In this document: positions 51,038 to 59,885 of the stretch, in pieces
How positions within the stretch are numbered: the first letter of the stretch is position 1
How the letters are laid out: the number at the start of each line of letters is the position of its first letter
Assembly (NCBI GenBank): GCA_016783565.1
Contig: JADHWI010000001.1
Location: 1 to 64,000, forward strand
Source of the DNA: Kiritimatiellia bacterium
GTDB lineage: Bacteria; Verrucomicrobiota; Kiritimatiellia; UBA8416; JADHWI01
Length of the DNA: 64,000 nt
Direction: 5' to 3'
Translations under genes and position numbers: made by a program
The notes under the pieces: model-generated
The model's database searches: none
What the model was told of the DNA's origin: nothing
Seen by the model: only the letters and a program-made list of their open reading frames with translations

Positions 51038-52016
51038 AGAACTCAACGCCGTGCTGGCTCAAATCAAGAAAGAATTTGGCGAAGGCGCCATCATGCGCAT
51101 GGGTGACGCATCGGCCTTGGACAAAATCCCCTGCATTTCCACTGGCTCTTTCTCTCTGGATATGGCATTGGGCACCGGGGGGCTCCCGCGTGGCCGCGTT
51201 GTGGAAATCTTTGGACCGGAATCCTCAGGAAAAACAACCCTGACGCTTCATCTGATCGCCAACGCACAGAAATCCGGGGGACTGGCTGCATTTGTGGATG
51301 CCGAACATGCCATGGACCCGGGATATGCCAGCAAGATTGGCGTCAACCTTGATGACCTTCTGGTCTCTCAGCCCGGTTCGGGAGAAGAAGCATTAACAAT
51401 CACCGAAACACTCGTCCGTAGCGCGGCTCTGGATATCGTGGTCGTAGACTCTGTGGCAGCCCTGACACCGCGCGCAGAACTGGACGGTAACATGGGCGAT
51501 GCCCACGTTGGTTTGCAGGCACGCCTGATGTCTCAAGCAATGCGAAAATTGACAAGTGCCATTGCGCAGTCCAAAACCCTATGCATTTTCACTAACCAGA
51601 TCCGCGAGAAAATCGGCGTCATGTTCGGTAATCCCGAGACAACACCAGGCGGCAGAGCACTGAAGTTCTACTCCTCCGTCCGTCTCGATATTCGCCGCAT
51701 CGGTGCCATCAAGGACAGCGCAGGCAATGTGACCGGAAACCGCACGCGTGTTAAAGTGGTCAAAAACAAAGTAGCGCCCCCGTTCACGCAGGCTGAATTT
51801 GACATTCTCTATGCCCAGGGAATCACTTGGGAAGGTTCAGTGCTGGATTCAGCCATGAAATTCAACCTTATTGAGAAGCGCGGCTCTTGGCTGGCCTATG
51901 ACGGCGAACAACTCGGGCAGGGACAGCAGGCCGCACGAATGCATCTGGAGGAGAACCCCGAGCTTACAGAGAAGCTGATCGCTGCAGTCAAAGCAAAAAT
52001 GGCAGAACAGAAATAG
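51006..52016 (+). CDS. recA: Recombinase RecA
   Basis: 336 residues from the ATG at 51006, with GAGGAG 7 nt upstream (the ATG at 51000 is too close). [26 protein letters not shown] is Walker [21 protein letters not shown] Walker B, and the L2 loop reads [37 protein letters not shown]. It runs homologous recombination and LexA cleavage. The short C-terminal tail is less acidic than in E. coli. No LexA box search could be done by eye with confidence. Confidence 0.98.
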   Translation: MAKEPEKEYPKELNAVLAQIKKEFGEGAIMRMGDASALDKIPCISTGSFSLDMALGTGGLPRGRVVEIFGPESSGKTTLTLHLIANAQKSGGLAAFVDAEHAMDPGYASKIGVNLDDLLVSQPGSGEEALTITETLVRSAALDIVVVDSVAALTPRAELDGNMGDAHVGLQARLMSQAMRKLTSAIAQSKTLCIFTNQIREKIGVMFGNPETTPGGRALKFYSSVRLDIRRIGAIKDSAGNVTGNRTRVKVVKNKVAPPFTQAEFDILYAQGITWEGSVLDSAMKFNLIEKRGSWLAYDGEQLGQGQQAARMHLEENPELTEKLIAAVKAKMAEQK

Positions 52017-52072
52017 GGGTTTGCAGGCCCACTGCCCTACCCAACTTACAGAAACAACAAGGAATGTGACAC

Positions 52073-53866
52073 ATGACCGCTGACGAACTCCGCAGTATGT
52101 ACCTGGGATTCTTCAAAGAAAAGGGGCACTCCGTTATCTCGGGTGCCTCATTGATCCCGGAAAATGACCCGACGGTTCTCTTTACCACCGCCGGCATGCA
52201 CCCACTCGTGCCATACCTTCTGGGAGAAACCCATCCTGCCGGAACACGCCTGTGCGACTGCCAGAAATGCATCCGAACCGGAGACATTGATTCCGTCGGC
52301 GACAGTACACACCTCACCTTCTTTGAGATGCTCGGCAATTGGTCTCTAGGCGACTACTTCAAAGAAGAAGCGATCACATGGTCCTATGAGTTCCTGACAT
52401 CTCAGCAATACCTTGGGTTTGACGCCGGAAAACTTTTCATTTCCGTCTTCGAAGGCAATGAGACGGTCCCTATGGACGAAGAATCTATTGGCATATGGCA
52501 GAAACTGGGTATCCCGCGGGAACACATCGTAGCACTCCCCATGGAAGACAACTGGTGGGGGCCTGCCGGAGAAACAGGTCCCTGTGGCCCGGATACGGAA
52601 ATGTTCATCGACACCGGCAAGACAGCCTGCGGACCGGATTGCCGCCCGGGTTGCTCCTGCGGTAAGTTCTTCGAGATCTGGAACGATGTATTCATGCAGT
52701 ACCGCAAGACTGCCGAGGGAACATACGAGCCGTTGAGCCAGCAGAACGTGGACACCGGCATGGGCGTGGAACGCACCATCGCCATGCTACAGGGCAAACC
52801 ATCCGTGTTCGGAACTGAACTGTTCACCCCCATCACCAACGCCATCAGCGATGGCTGTGGCCGCCACATGGATCAGGATGATGCAACCGGTCATGCGTTC
52901 CGCGTTGTGGCCGACCATATTCGTAGCTCCGTGTTTGTGCTCGGTGATCCCAGGGGCGTCGTACCGTCCAATCTCGGTCAAGGATACGTACTGCGCCGCT
53001 TGATCCGCCGCGCCGTACGTTACGCACTGCAACTGGGATTGGAAACCGGATTCTCAAAAAATATTGCCGAAACAATCGTAGACACCTACAAGCATGCCTA
53101 CCCGGAGCTGGAAACAAACCGGGACCGGATTCTGGGAGAATTGATAGCCGAAGAAAAGCGATTTGAAAAGACGCTCAACCGCGGCACGCTCGAATTAGAC
53201 AAAGTGCTTGAGAATATGCTCAAGCACAACCAGACTATGGTCTCCGGCCGCGTGGCGTTCCGGCTGTTCGACACCTACGGATTCCCGCTCGAATTCACAG
53301 AGGAGATTTGCTCAGAACGCGGATTGAGCGTAGACCGCAAAGGGTTCGACAAGGCTTTTGCCAAACATCGCGAACTATCCAAAAAGGGCGCAGACAAAGC
53401 ATTCAAGGGCGGCCTGCAGGATCACTCCGAGGCCACAACACGCCTGCATTCAGCCACGCACTTGTTGCACAAGGCTCTGCGCATGGTTCTGGGAGATCAC
53501 GTGGAGCAAAAGGGATCCAACATTACCGCCGATCGGCTGCGTTTTGATTTCTCGCACCCTGCCAGGATGACAGACGAAGAGAAGCAACGCGTGGAAGATA
53601 TCGTCAACGAAACGATTCAAAAAGATCTTCCGGTCTCGATGCAGGTTATGACTGTGGGAGAGGCACGTACCAACGGTGCCATGGCCCTGTTCTCAGACAA
53701 ATATGACGAACAGGTCAAAGTCTATACCATTGGCGACTTCTCAATGGAAGTCTGCGGGGGGCCCCATGTCGAACGCACCGGCGAATTAGGACGATTCCGC
53801 ATTAAGAAAGAAGGGTCTTCGAGTGCCGGAGTGCGGCGTATCCGCGCTGTACTCGAAACTCCCTGA
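52073..53866 (+). CDS. alaS: Alanyl-tRNA synthetase, short form lacking C-Ala
   Basis: 597 residues against about 870 in most bacteria. The catalytic core is complete (MYLGFFKEKGHSVISGASLIPENDPTVLFTTAGM, LTFFEMLGNWSLGDYFKEE, WNDVFMQYRK, NVDTGMGVERTIAML). The editing domain keeps zinc ligands HSATHLLHKALR and CGGPHV. Missing are the beta-barrel segment normally before the editing domain (the core runs through KHRELSKKGADKAFKGGLQD straight to HSATH) and the C-terminal C-Ala domain. The gene ends cleanly, so this is a reduced architecture, not a frameshift. It still should charge tRNA-Ala and may edit Ser/Gly. Confidence 0.95.
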   Translation: MTADELRSMYLGFFKEKGHSVISGASLIPENDPTVLFTTAGMHPLVPYLLGETHPAGTRLCDCQKCIRTGDIDSVGDSTHLTFFEMLGNWSLGDYFKEEAITWSYEFLTSQQYLGFDAGKLFISVFEGNETVPMDEESIGIWQKLGIPREHIVALPMEDNWWGPAGETGPCGPDTEMFIDTGKTACGPDCRPGCSCGKFFEIWNDVFMQYRKTAEGTYEPLSQQNVDTGMGVERTIAMLQGKPSVFGTELFTPITNAISDGCGRHMDQDDATGHAFRVVADHIRSSVFVLGDPRGVVPSNLGQGYVLRRLIRRAVRYALQLGLETGFSKNIAETIVDTYKHAYPELETNRDRILGELIAEEKRFEKTLNRGTLELDKVLENMLKHNQTMVSGRVAFRLFDTYGFPLEFTEEICSERGLSVDRKGFDKAFAKHRELSKKGADKAFKGGLQDHSEATTRLHSATHLLHKALRMVLGDHVEQKGSNITADRLRFDFSHPARMTDEEKQRVEDIVNETIQKDLPVSMQVMTVGEARTNGAMALFSDKYDEQVKVYTIGDFSMEVCGGPHVERTGELGRFRIKKEGSSSAGVRRIRAVLETP

Positions 53867-53895
53867 CGTAACCCTATGAGGAGGAGGGTGCGAAG

Positions 53896-54285
53896 ATGAC
53901 ACCCACATTGGAAGCACGATGTCCCGCTTGTGGAGAACAAACGTTTATTCGGCGCGAACCCATCTACGACGGATTTCAGAAAGTGGGCGATAAGCGCTTT
54001 TGTTCGGACTGTGGATACGAATTTGAAGAGGAAGAAACGCCGCAGTCACCCAAAGCAAATCCGCTGAAAGACATCTTTGGAGATGATACAGACAACGATG
54101 ACCCGGACATCTTCTCAGATACAGAACGGCAGCGATGCTGCCGCTACTGCAAACACTACATTGTCAATCCATTCACACAGAGGTGCGGTTTGCACGAGCG
54201 CGACGTTGACGCCACCGACCTCTGCAAAGACTTTGAACGCCCTCCCCCGGAAGAGGAAAAAGCAAAGGCTCCCCCTGCATCCTGA
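53896..54285 (+). CDS. Double zinc-ribbon hypothetical protein
   Basis: 129 residues. The first ribbon is CPAC...FCSDCGYEFE; a Pro/Asp-rich linker with GDDTDNDDPDIFSDTE follows, then a second ribbon CCRYCKHYIVNPFTQRCGLHERDVDATDLCKDFE. It lacks a signal peptide, so it is cytoplasmic. Ribbons of this type bind nucleic acid or act as structural modules. It is 30 bp after alaS behind a strong GGAGGAGGG. I know no function. Confidence 0.72.
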   Translation: MTPTLEARCPACGEQTFIRREPIYDGFQKVGDKRFCSDCGYEFEEEETPQSPKANPLKDIFGDDTDNDDPDIFSDTERQRCCRYCKHYIVNPFTQRCGLHERDVDATDLCKDFERPPPEEEKAKAPPAS

Positions 54286-54470
54286 GCTTTATATTCTGTC
54301 TCACAACGGTGTAACAGAATGACTCACCAGTGCGACAGCATGTGCCGTTTGAATCAACGTTCAAGCTTCTTTATATGTGCTTTCGCGAATGGAACGAGAC
54401 CTGCTAATATATTTTCAAACGATAGTTGCATAAAATATAATAAAATACGAAAAACTGCAGGAGGTATTGA

Positions 54471-55934
54471 ATGAGCCATCACCATAAGAACATTGCTGTC
54501 TGGTCAAGCATGCTGATTCTGACGGTTTCCATGGGCTTCATGAGCCAGGAAACACGTGCCGAGGAAAATCATGTACAGATTCTGAAGGAGACAGGATCCG
54601 CATTTACAACGATCGCGAAGAAAGCAATCGCCGCGGTCGTTTTTATCGAAGTAGAAAAGGACGTTGCCAGCGGCATGTCAGGGCATCACGGTACCTACAA
54701 CAACCCGTTTGAATTCTTCGGGGAGGAGTTCTTTGAGCGCTACTTTGGACAACCCCACCCGCCCCGCCAACCCCGCCACTACCGGCAGATGGGCCAAGGC
54801 TCCGGGTTCCTCATCAGTAAAGACGGTGACATACTCACCAACAACCATGTTGTCGGCGATGCCGACCGTATTACCGTCACCCTGCACGACGGTCGCAAGT
54901 TCCAGGCAGAAAAGGTCGGATCAGATGCCAAGTCCGAGGTGGCCGTCATCCGAATCAAAGGTGACGACTTCCCCTTCCTCACACTGGGTGACTCCGATGT
55001 GCTTGAGATTGGCGAATGGGTTATCGCTGTCGGCAATCCCTTCGGACTCACAGAAACCGTCACAGCCGGCATCGTCAGCGCCAAAGGCCGAAGCAATATC
55101 GGGATTGCTGACTACGAGAATTTCATACAAACCGATGCCGCCATCAACCCGGGGAACTCCGGAGGCCCGCTCCTGAACATCCGCGGCGAAGTCATCGGTG
55201 TCAACACAGCCATATACAGCCAAAGCGGCGGATACATGGGCATCGGTTTTGCCATTCCCATCAACATGGCTCGATCCATCAAAGATCAGCTTCTGACTAA
55301 CGGAAAAGTGGTTCGTGGATATTTGGGCGTTTATATCCAAACCGTGGATAAAGACATGGCGAGTTCTTTCGGACTGGACGCGGCCGAGGGCATTCTGATT
55401 TCCCAGGTCATGGAAGACAGTGCAGCCGAGAAGTCCGGTCTGAAGGAAGGCGATATCATCACACACGTGGATGGCAAAAAAGTTAAAGAAACCGGCACGT
55501 TCCGCAACAGCATTGCAGCCTTGTCACCAGGCACTGAAGTTAAGCTAACCCTCTTCCGGGACAGAAAGAAAAAAACGATCAAAGCAGTCACAGGAGAACT
55601 TCCGGGAGAAGAACCGGAAGCAACCGAAACCGCAGCAGATACAACGGAAAAGATAGGACTTTCCGTGACGGAACTCACCCCCGAGATCGCACGACAACTG
55701 CGTCTTGATCAAGAAACCAAAGGCGTACTCATCACTGAGGTCAAACTGGGAGGGGCGGCATGGAACGCGGGCCTACGACAGGGCATGTTGGTGACCAGCG
55801 TCAACCGACAGAACATCGACACCCTGGAATCCTTCAACCAGGCACTGGCCGATGCCAGCGATGCTGAGGTCATTCTACTGAAGATAACCGATGGCCGCGG
55901 CAGCCGCTACGTCACCGTGCGCGTTACGGAATAA
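54471..55934 (+). CDS. degP: HtrA/DegP-type periplasmic serine protease
   Basis: 487 residues: signal peptide (AVWSSMLILTVSMGFMSQETRA), a trypsin-like core with the catalytic His in ILTNNHVVGDADRI, Asp in KSEVAVIRIKGDDFPFL and Ser in INPGNSGGPLLN, and two PDZ domains (GYLGVYIQTVDKD...AEKSGLKEGDI and GLSVTELTPEIARQLRLDQ...GLRQGMLVTSVNR). It degrades or refolds damaged envelope proteins. GGAGG lies 7 nt before the ATG. The AT-rich region upstream holds TATAAT-like hexamers. Confidence 0.96.
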   Translation: MSHHHKNIAVWSSMLILTVSMGFMSQETRAEENHVQILKETGSAFTTIAKKAIAAVVFIEVEKDVASGMSGHHGTYNNPFEFFGEEFFERYFGQPHPPRQPRHYRQMGQGSGFLISKDGDILTNNHVVGDADRITVTLHDGRKFQAEKVGSDAKSEVAVIRIKGDDFPFLTLGDSDVLEIGEWVIAVGNPFGLTETVTAGIVSAKGRSNIGIADYENFIQTDAAINPGNSGGPLLNIRGEVIGVNTAIYSQSGGYMGIGFAIPINMARSIKDQLLTNGKVVRGYLGVYIQTVDKDMASSFGLDAAEGILISQVMEDSAAEKSGLKEGDIITHVDGKKVKETGTFRNSIAALSPGTEVKLTLFRDRKKKTIKAVTGELPGEEPEATETAADTTEKIGLSVTELTPEIARQLRLDQETKGVLITEVKLGGAAWNAGLRQGMLVTSVNRQNIDTLESFNQALADASDAEVILLKITDGRGSRYVTVRVTE

Positions 55935-55946
55935 AGGGTTCTGACC

Positions 55947-56639
55947 ATGTTTATGTACTTTGACTACATGTTGTTCATGCTGCCGGCTATGCTGCTGGCG
56001 GGACTGGCGACGCTCTTCACAAAGACGACGTTCAACCGCTACAGTCGTGTAGCGTCGCGACGCGGCATGAGTGGAGCCCAAGCCGCTCAAGCACTGATGA
56101 ACTCGCAGGGCATTCACGACGTCACGATCGAGCCGGTACGGGGCTTTCTCTCAGATCATTATGATCCGAGAAGCCGGACGCTTCGTTTATCTCCGGATGT
56201 CTACCAATCCCGATCGTTATCGGCTATCGGCGTAGCCTGCCACGAGGCCGGTCATGCGTTACAACACGCATCACGCTATGCACCCCTCATGCTGCGATCC
56301 AGCCTTGTCCCCATGACGCAAGTCGGAACCAACCTGTCATATTTCCTGTTCATGGGCGGGCTATTCCTTCGCATTGCGCCATTGATGAAGATTGGGGCGC
56401 TCTTGTTCGGATTAGCCGTACTCTTCTCACTCGTCACCTTACCCGTCGAGTGGGATGCATCCGCGCGAGCCAAGCGACTGATGGTTTCCTGCGGAATCGT
56501 CAGTGAGCAAGAGAGCAGCTCCGCCGGCCGTGTACTCAACGCGGCATTCATGACATACGTCGCCGCCGCCGTCACATCACTGATGACACTTCTATACTAC
56601 CTGCTGCGATCCGGCCTGCTTGGCGGCAGCGACGATTAA
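55947..56639 (+). CDS. YugP-type neutral zinc metallopeptidase
   Basis: 230 residues. An N-terminal TM segment (YMLFMLPAMLLAGLATLF) is followed by ATLFTKTTFNRYSRVASRRGMSGAQAAQALM, LSDHYDPRSRTLRLSPDVYQSRSLSAIGVACHEAGHALQHA with the HEAGH zinc site, and two to three further TM helices. This matches the Zn_peptidase_2/YugP family of integral-membrane proteases of unknown substrate. It lies 12 bp after degP, possibly co-transcribed as an envelope quality-control pair. Confidence 0.92.
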   Translation: MFMYFDYMLFMLPAMLLAGLATLFTKTTFNRYSRVASRRGMSGAQAAQALMNSQGIHDVTIEPVRGFLSDHYDPRSRTLRLSPDVYQSRSLSAIGVACHEAGHALQHASRYAPLMLRSSLVPMTQVGTNLSYFLFMGGLFLRIAPLMKIGALLFGLAVLFSLVTLPVEWDASARAKRLMVSCGIVSEQESSSAGRVLNAAFMTYVAAAVTSLMTLLYYLLRSGLLGGSDD

Positions 56640-56670
56640 CGTGTCCACTCACAATGGCCCGCAAAGAAGC

Positions 56671-56699
56671 TTGCGTTTTCAAGACCAATATCCTATACA
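56671..56699 (+). promoter_or_regulatory. Promoter of tRNA-Ala
   Basis: -35 TTGCGT (56671-56676), 17-bp spacer, -10 TATACA (56694-56699). The predicted start near 56706 is about 12 bp before the tRNA 5' end. Confidence 0.65.
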
Positions 56700-56717
56700 T
56701 GCCCCCCTCATTTTTGT

Positions 56718-56793
56718 GGGGCGGTAGCTCAGTTGGTAGAGCACCACGTTCGCAACGTGGGGGTCGGCGGTTCGAACCCGCTCCGCTCCACCA
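56718..56793 (+). tRNA. tRNA-Ala (anticodon CGC)
   Basis: A 76-nt cloverleaf with encoded CCA. Acceptor GGGGCGG/CCGCTCC includes the G3-U70 wobble that defines alanine identity. D arm GCTC-AGTTGGTA-GAGC, anticodon stem CCACG/CGTGG with loop TTCGCAA (anticodon CGC), T arm CGGCGG-TTCGAAC. All parts are canonical. Confidence 0.97.
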
Positions 56794-56826
56794 GCCTACG
56801 CTCGCAGCGCAGCAAGAGCGGAGGCT
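56793..56826. repeat. Hairpin repeat directly after tRNA-Ala
   Basis: AGCCTaCGCTC/GAGCGgAGGCT, an 11-bp stem with one mismatch and a 12-nt loop, starting at the last base of the CCA end. Similar GCTC/GAGC palindromic tails are a feature I associate with Verrucomicrobia genomes, from memory. No T-tract follows. The rest up to 56900 continues as CGTAGC/GAAGGC-type words without a gene. Confidence 0.5.
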
Positions 56827-56900
56827 GCCACGCCGTAGCTGCCAAGAGCAGAAAGCGATCGACACGAAGGCGGGCTCTCATGCAACCTTCATCTTTAATT

Positions 56901-56929
56901 TTGACAGTCTACGTCTCCACAATTAGTCT
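56901..56929 (+). promoter_or_regulatory. Promoter candidate for the yidD-TPR unit
   Basis: TTGACA (56901-56906), 17-bp spacer, TAGTCT (56924-56929), about 45 bp before the YidD-like start. Confidence 0.5.
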
Positions 56930-56973
56930 CGCAACCAGACACAGGTAACTCAATTTCAATAAAGTGAGCCAGA

Positions 56974-57456
56974 ATGAATCGGTGGTTACTCTCTAGTCTG
57001 ACACTTTTACTCTTGGTCCCTTTGGGGATATCCGCGGAAGAGAATGTTTCTCTTGTCGAAAGATTGATATCCGCAAATTCAGGAATTCATACGCTGCATT
57101 GCGATGCCCCCTGGTCTTTCAATCGGTCGCAGCTCAGGCAAACCAAGAGAACCCAGCACTTTCAGTCCGAGGAAATCCGCACCACGGCCTCGTATGCCTG
57201 CGGCCTCTGGCTGACATTCTACCAGCAACACTTGTCCGCCATCATGCGCTCAAAGTGCGCCATGGTCCCCTCCTGCTCGACTTACAGCCGGCAAGCCGTC
57301 AGGAAGCACGGAGTCCTTATCGGTATTGTGATGTCAGCGGACCGGCTGTTGCACGAAGGTAACGAATTTCAGACGTCCGAGGCCGTCAGGAAGGGGCCTC
57401 GTATAGTCTTCCTGGATGCGCTTGAACACAACGACTTCTGGTGGACCAAGAAATGA
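56974..57456 (+). CDS. Exported YidD-like protein
   Basis: 160 residues. A signal peptide (LLSSLTLLLLVPLGISA) precedes about 50 uncertain residues and then a YidD/haemolytic domain: LTFYQQHLSAIMRSKCAMVPSCSTYSRQAVRKHGVLIGIVMSADRLL, with the CxMxPSCSxY motif. Standard YidD is about 70-90 residues, cytoplasmic, and helps YidC insertion. Here an N-terminal export signal and extension suggest an envelope role. The gene overlaps the TPR gene by four bases (ATGA), indicating a fixed partnership. Confidence 0.82.
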   Translation: MNRWLLSSLTLLLLVPLGISAEENVSLVERLISANSGIHTLHCDAPWSFNRSQLRQTKRTQHFQSEEIRTTASYACGLWLTFYQQHLSAIMRSKCAMVPSCSTYSRQAVRKHGVLIGIVMSADRLLHEGNEFQTSEAVRKGPRIVFLDALEHNDFWWTKK

Positions 57457-58349
57457 AAATCTCCCGTTTGCTAGGATTCTGCGTGCTTCTGTCTCTGGCC
57501 GTGCCAGCCTTTGCTGCACAGTCCGGGCCACCCGCATCGGCCTTTGCAGACGAGTTGTTCCTGCAAGGGGACTACTTTCGGGCGATCACGGAGTACAAAC
57601 GCGTAGTGTTTGAAGACCCGTCAAATATGGATGCCGCGCTACGCTGCGCGGAGTCCTACCTACTGGCCGGACATTTTGAGGAAGCCGAGCGGGCATACAG
57701 GGAACTCTCCATTCATGCCGTCGATACCGCAGTCATCACCACGGCGCTGCGTAAGCTCGCGGAAGCGCTCAAGAAACAGGGAAGCTATGCCGATGCCGCC
57801 CAAACGCTTTTGGAATGTCTCGAGAGGGTTGACGCCGACCAACGGGACGCAGTTCAAGCTGAACTCTTCTGGTGCCGACTGTACGCCGAAGATCTCCCGG
57901 CCGCGCAAGCATCCGTACGCGCGATAAACGATGAGCACCTCCAGTCTCGCCTGTCCCGCGCGGAATCCACTGCGTCTGAATTTCAACGCAAGAGTCCGAC
58001 GACTGCCGGTTGTCTCTCGGCCGTCATTCCCGGCTCTGGACAGCTATACGTCGGGCGCAAAAGGGACGCTTTGATCTCCTTCACGGTTAATGCCGCTTTC
58101 ATATGGGCCGCAATCGAAGCATACGACGAAGATCTGGACTTCACGGGCACCGCATTCGCCATTGTCGAACTGTCCTGGTATGCCGGCAATATTTACAGCG
58201 CCGTGAACGGCGCTCACAAACACAATCGTTTCGTGCGAGAGCGAGAGATCCGTTCGCTGGAGTCAGAATTCGGCGACATTGTCAGTCAAAAAGACACGGA
58301 GCTCCGGTCGCCTATTGTTCCGCTCGTCGCGTTGAGCTTCCGCTTCTGA
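57453..58349 (+). CDS. Exported TPR protein with C-terminal PGxGQ membrane domain
   Basis: About 298 residues from the ATG at 57453, which overlaps the YidD-like stop. Signal peptide (LLGFCVLLSLAVPAFA); TPR units (ASAFADELFLQGDYFRAITEYKRVVFEDPSN, DAALRCAESYLLAGHFEEAERAYREL, ALRKLAEALKKQGSYADAAQTLLECL), then GCLSAVIPGSGQLYVGRKRDALISFTVNAAFIWAAIEAY, a DUF5683-like PGxGQ two-helix domain. The TPR part probably binds a partner protein at the membrane. The tail (LRSPIVPLVALSFRF) ends in Phe. Confidence 0.8.
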   Translation: MKISRLLGFCVLLSLAVPAFAAQSGPPASAFADELFLQGDYFRAITEYKRVVFEDPSNMDAALRCAESYLLAGHFEEAERAYRELSIHAVDTAVITTALRKLAEALKKQGSYADAAQTLLECLERVDADQRDAVQAELFWCRLYAEDLPAAQASVRAINDEHLQSRLSRAESTASEFQRKSPTTAGCLSAVIPGSGQLYVGRKRDALISFTVNAAFIWAAIEAYDEDLDFTGTAFAIVELSWYAGNIYSAVNGAHKHNRFVREREIRSLESEFGDIVSQKDTELRSPIVPLVALSFRF

Positions 58350-58451
58350 GGCCCATCCGCCTCATGACACAAAACGGTCATACCAAGGTGCCGCACCCAA
58401 CATTGCGCTCGGTTCATAGGGGAGACTGATCTGCGCCTTTCGCGCGGGGCC

Positions 58452-58526
58452 GCGACAAGAATCCGGGGGCAACAGGGAAGAAAACATGCGCTCCGGAAGC
58501 ATATGCTAACGCCGGATTCTTGTCGC
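58452..58526. repeat. 75-bp palindromic element with perfect 15-bp arms
   Basis: GCGACAAGAATCCGG (58452-58466) and CCGGATTCTTGTCGC (58512-58526) are perfect inverted repeats around a 45-bp centre that holds a smaller ATGC...GCAT hairpin. It lies between the TPR gene and the terminator of the opposite gene. It may be a terminator for the plus-strand unit, a REP-like element or a small MITE; no T-run is seen. Confidence 0.6.
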
Positions 58527-58560
58527 ATTGCACTGGCTACCACCCAAGACTGCAAAGATC

Positions 58561-58594
58561 AAAAAAAGAGCGGCTGCCCAAGAGGCAGCCGCTC
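58561..58594 (-). terminator. Intrinsic terminator of the small PGCG-protein gene
   Basis: A perfect 11-bp stem GAGCGGCTGCC/GGCAGCCGCTC with a 5-nt loop; read on the minus strand it is followed by seven T. It begins 24 bp after the stop of the 58618-58899 gene, so it terminates that transcript. Confidence 0.9.
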
Positions 58595-58617
58595 ACTTCT
58601 AACCACTGTCGATCGGT

Positions 58618-58899
58618 TTACCGGGGCGCCGACCAGAAATCAATTCTGAGCGCATCGCGTTCGGCGTTGCCGTTAACGGCGTCCATCATGGAAGTGACCT
58701 GAACACAAGGACAGATCCAACCCGCGATACATTCCACGAATGGAAAACTACCTTTCCATCCGCCGTTGTACCACTCACCGCAACCGGGCAGCACCACGGA
58801 AAGCAAACCGGCCGCAGCCGGATCGGCGGCCGTGGCCGTTCCCTCCACAATCCCCAGAGCCATGATCGCTATCACCACAATTAACAGAACCTTTTTCAT
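58618..58899 (-). CDS. Small exported protein with PGCGxxYNG motif
   Basis: 93 residues. A signal peptide (VLLIVVIAIMALGIVEGTATA) is followed by AAGLLSVVLPGCGEWYNGGWKGSFPFVECIAGWICPCVQVTSMMDAVNG, a compact two-helix segment similar in plan to the PGSGQLYVG domain of the TPR gene. Four Cys (GCGE, EC, CPC) may pair. AAGGAG lies before the ATG, and an intrinsic terminator follows. It is a single-gene unit, possibly working with the YidD/TPR pair. The function is unknown. Confidence 0.72.
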   Translation of the reverse strand: MKKVLLIVVIAIMALGIVEGTATAADPAAAGLLSVVLPGCGEWYNGGWKGSFPFVECIAGWICPCVQVTSMMDAVNGNAERDALRIDFWSAPR

Positions 58900-59015
58900 C
58901 TACAACTCCTTCCTCTAGTGTTGCTATATCGCTGTGTAACCCATTGGCTCGATTCTACTATCAACCATGCACGCGCACAAGAAACATTCTGACAAAAAGA
59001 AAAAAATGGACGTTA

Positions 59016-59771
59016 TCAGTTCCCCCTTAGAATCTCGGTATTTTCCGGCAAAGAGAGGTGGAACACCTCGTCCACGCGCGGGACTTTCCGCTGAATCCCA
59101 GAGAACGCAATCCGGCTGTCAACCATGGTTCCCGCTGCCCGGTGCATAGTCTTAACGCGACGGGGAAACCACACATTCCCCTCGACCTGAACGAACTCGG
59201 TCGACCGGGTCTGGAGCATAAGTTTTCCGTCCTCATCGAAAATGGTGCTTGAGAGTATAACCTGCCGCTTCGGATCTACAACGATCTCAAAGCGGGGGGG
59301 GGCTCCCATGATCGTGACCGTACCCTCCTTGTCCCGCGTCACCGACGTCACCTGCGGAATCATGCCGGAAAAGTCGCCCGCTCGCAGCCCCATCACAGCG
59401 ACGCGAGAAAGAGCTTGCGATACCCGCACCACTCGCTCGCTTTCCGAGAGCTTGTTCAAAGCAGTGACCATGGCCTTCTTGGCCTCAGGAATATATTCCG
59501 TCATTGTGCCCTGGTTGATCACAACGATGCGACGCAGCGGGTCCGCATAGTCCACCCGGATGCGGTCGGGGTGCACATACCGGAATGTCCACTCATCGGC
59601 AATCCGTTGTCCCTCCCCCGTCGATGTCCTTCGCGCCGTGTACATCAGGGATGGCAATGCGTCAACTCCCTGTACCGACGCCAGAATGCGGTCCGCTTCT
59701 TCCTGCGGCTGCCCCGCCCATGCGGGCACCCCGAGAGCCATAAGCAAAATATAAATAACCATCCGACGCAT
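59016..59771 (-). CDS. LolA-like outer-membrane lipoprotein carrier
   Basis: About 251 residues from the ATG at 59771. Signal peptide (MVIYILLMALGVPAWA); EEADRILASVQGVDALPSLMYTARRTSTG, then RYVHPDRIRVDYADPLRRIVVINQGTMTEYIP is the LolA/DUF4292-type F/Y-P-x-x-hR-hxY-xxP pattern. Half-barrel strands follow (GTVTIMGAPPRFEIVVDPKRQVILSSTIFDEDGKLMLQTRST). It may shuttle lipoproteins; the many lipoproteins in the window make this useful. It could also be a paralogous sensor of the RseB fold. No promoter seen. Confidence 0.78.
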   Translation of the reverse strand: MRRMVIYILLMALGVPAWAGQPQEEADRILASVQGVDALPSLMYTARRTSTGEGQRIADEWTFRYVHPDRIRVDYADPLRRIVVINQGTMTEYIPEAKKAMVTALNKLSESERVVRVSQALSRVAVMGLRAGDFSGMIPQVTSVTRDKEGTVTIMGAPPRFEIVVDPKRQVILSSTIFDEDGKLMLQTRSTEFVQVEGNVWFPRRVKTMHRAAGTMVDSRIAFSGIQRKVPRVDEVFHLSLPENTEILRGN

Positions 59772-59885
59772 TGTCATGTCTCGAACCATAGCAGACACCC
59801 TTCCCTAAGCGCCAGAATAAGAATTATCAAATGCCTGCATCTCCGGGTTGCGCGCGGTACCTCGGCCAGGTCAACCTACACAGCT

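Noticed and set aside
54405-54470. degP promoter from TATAAT-like hexamers
   Set aside because: The region is AT-rich with several possible -10 boxes but no -35 at a good distance; no single promoter could be chosen.
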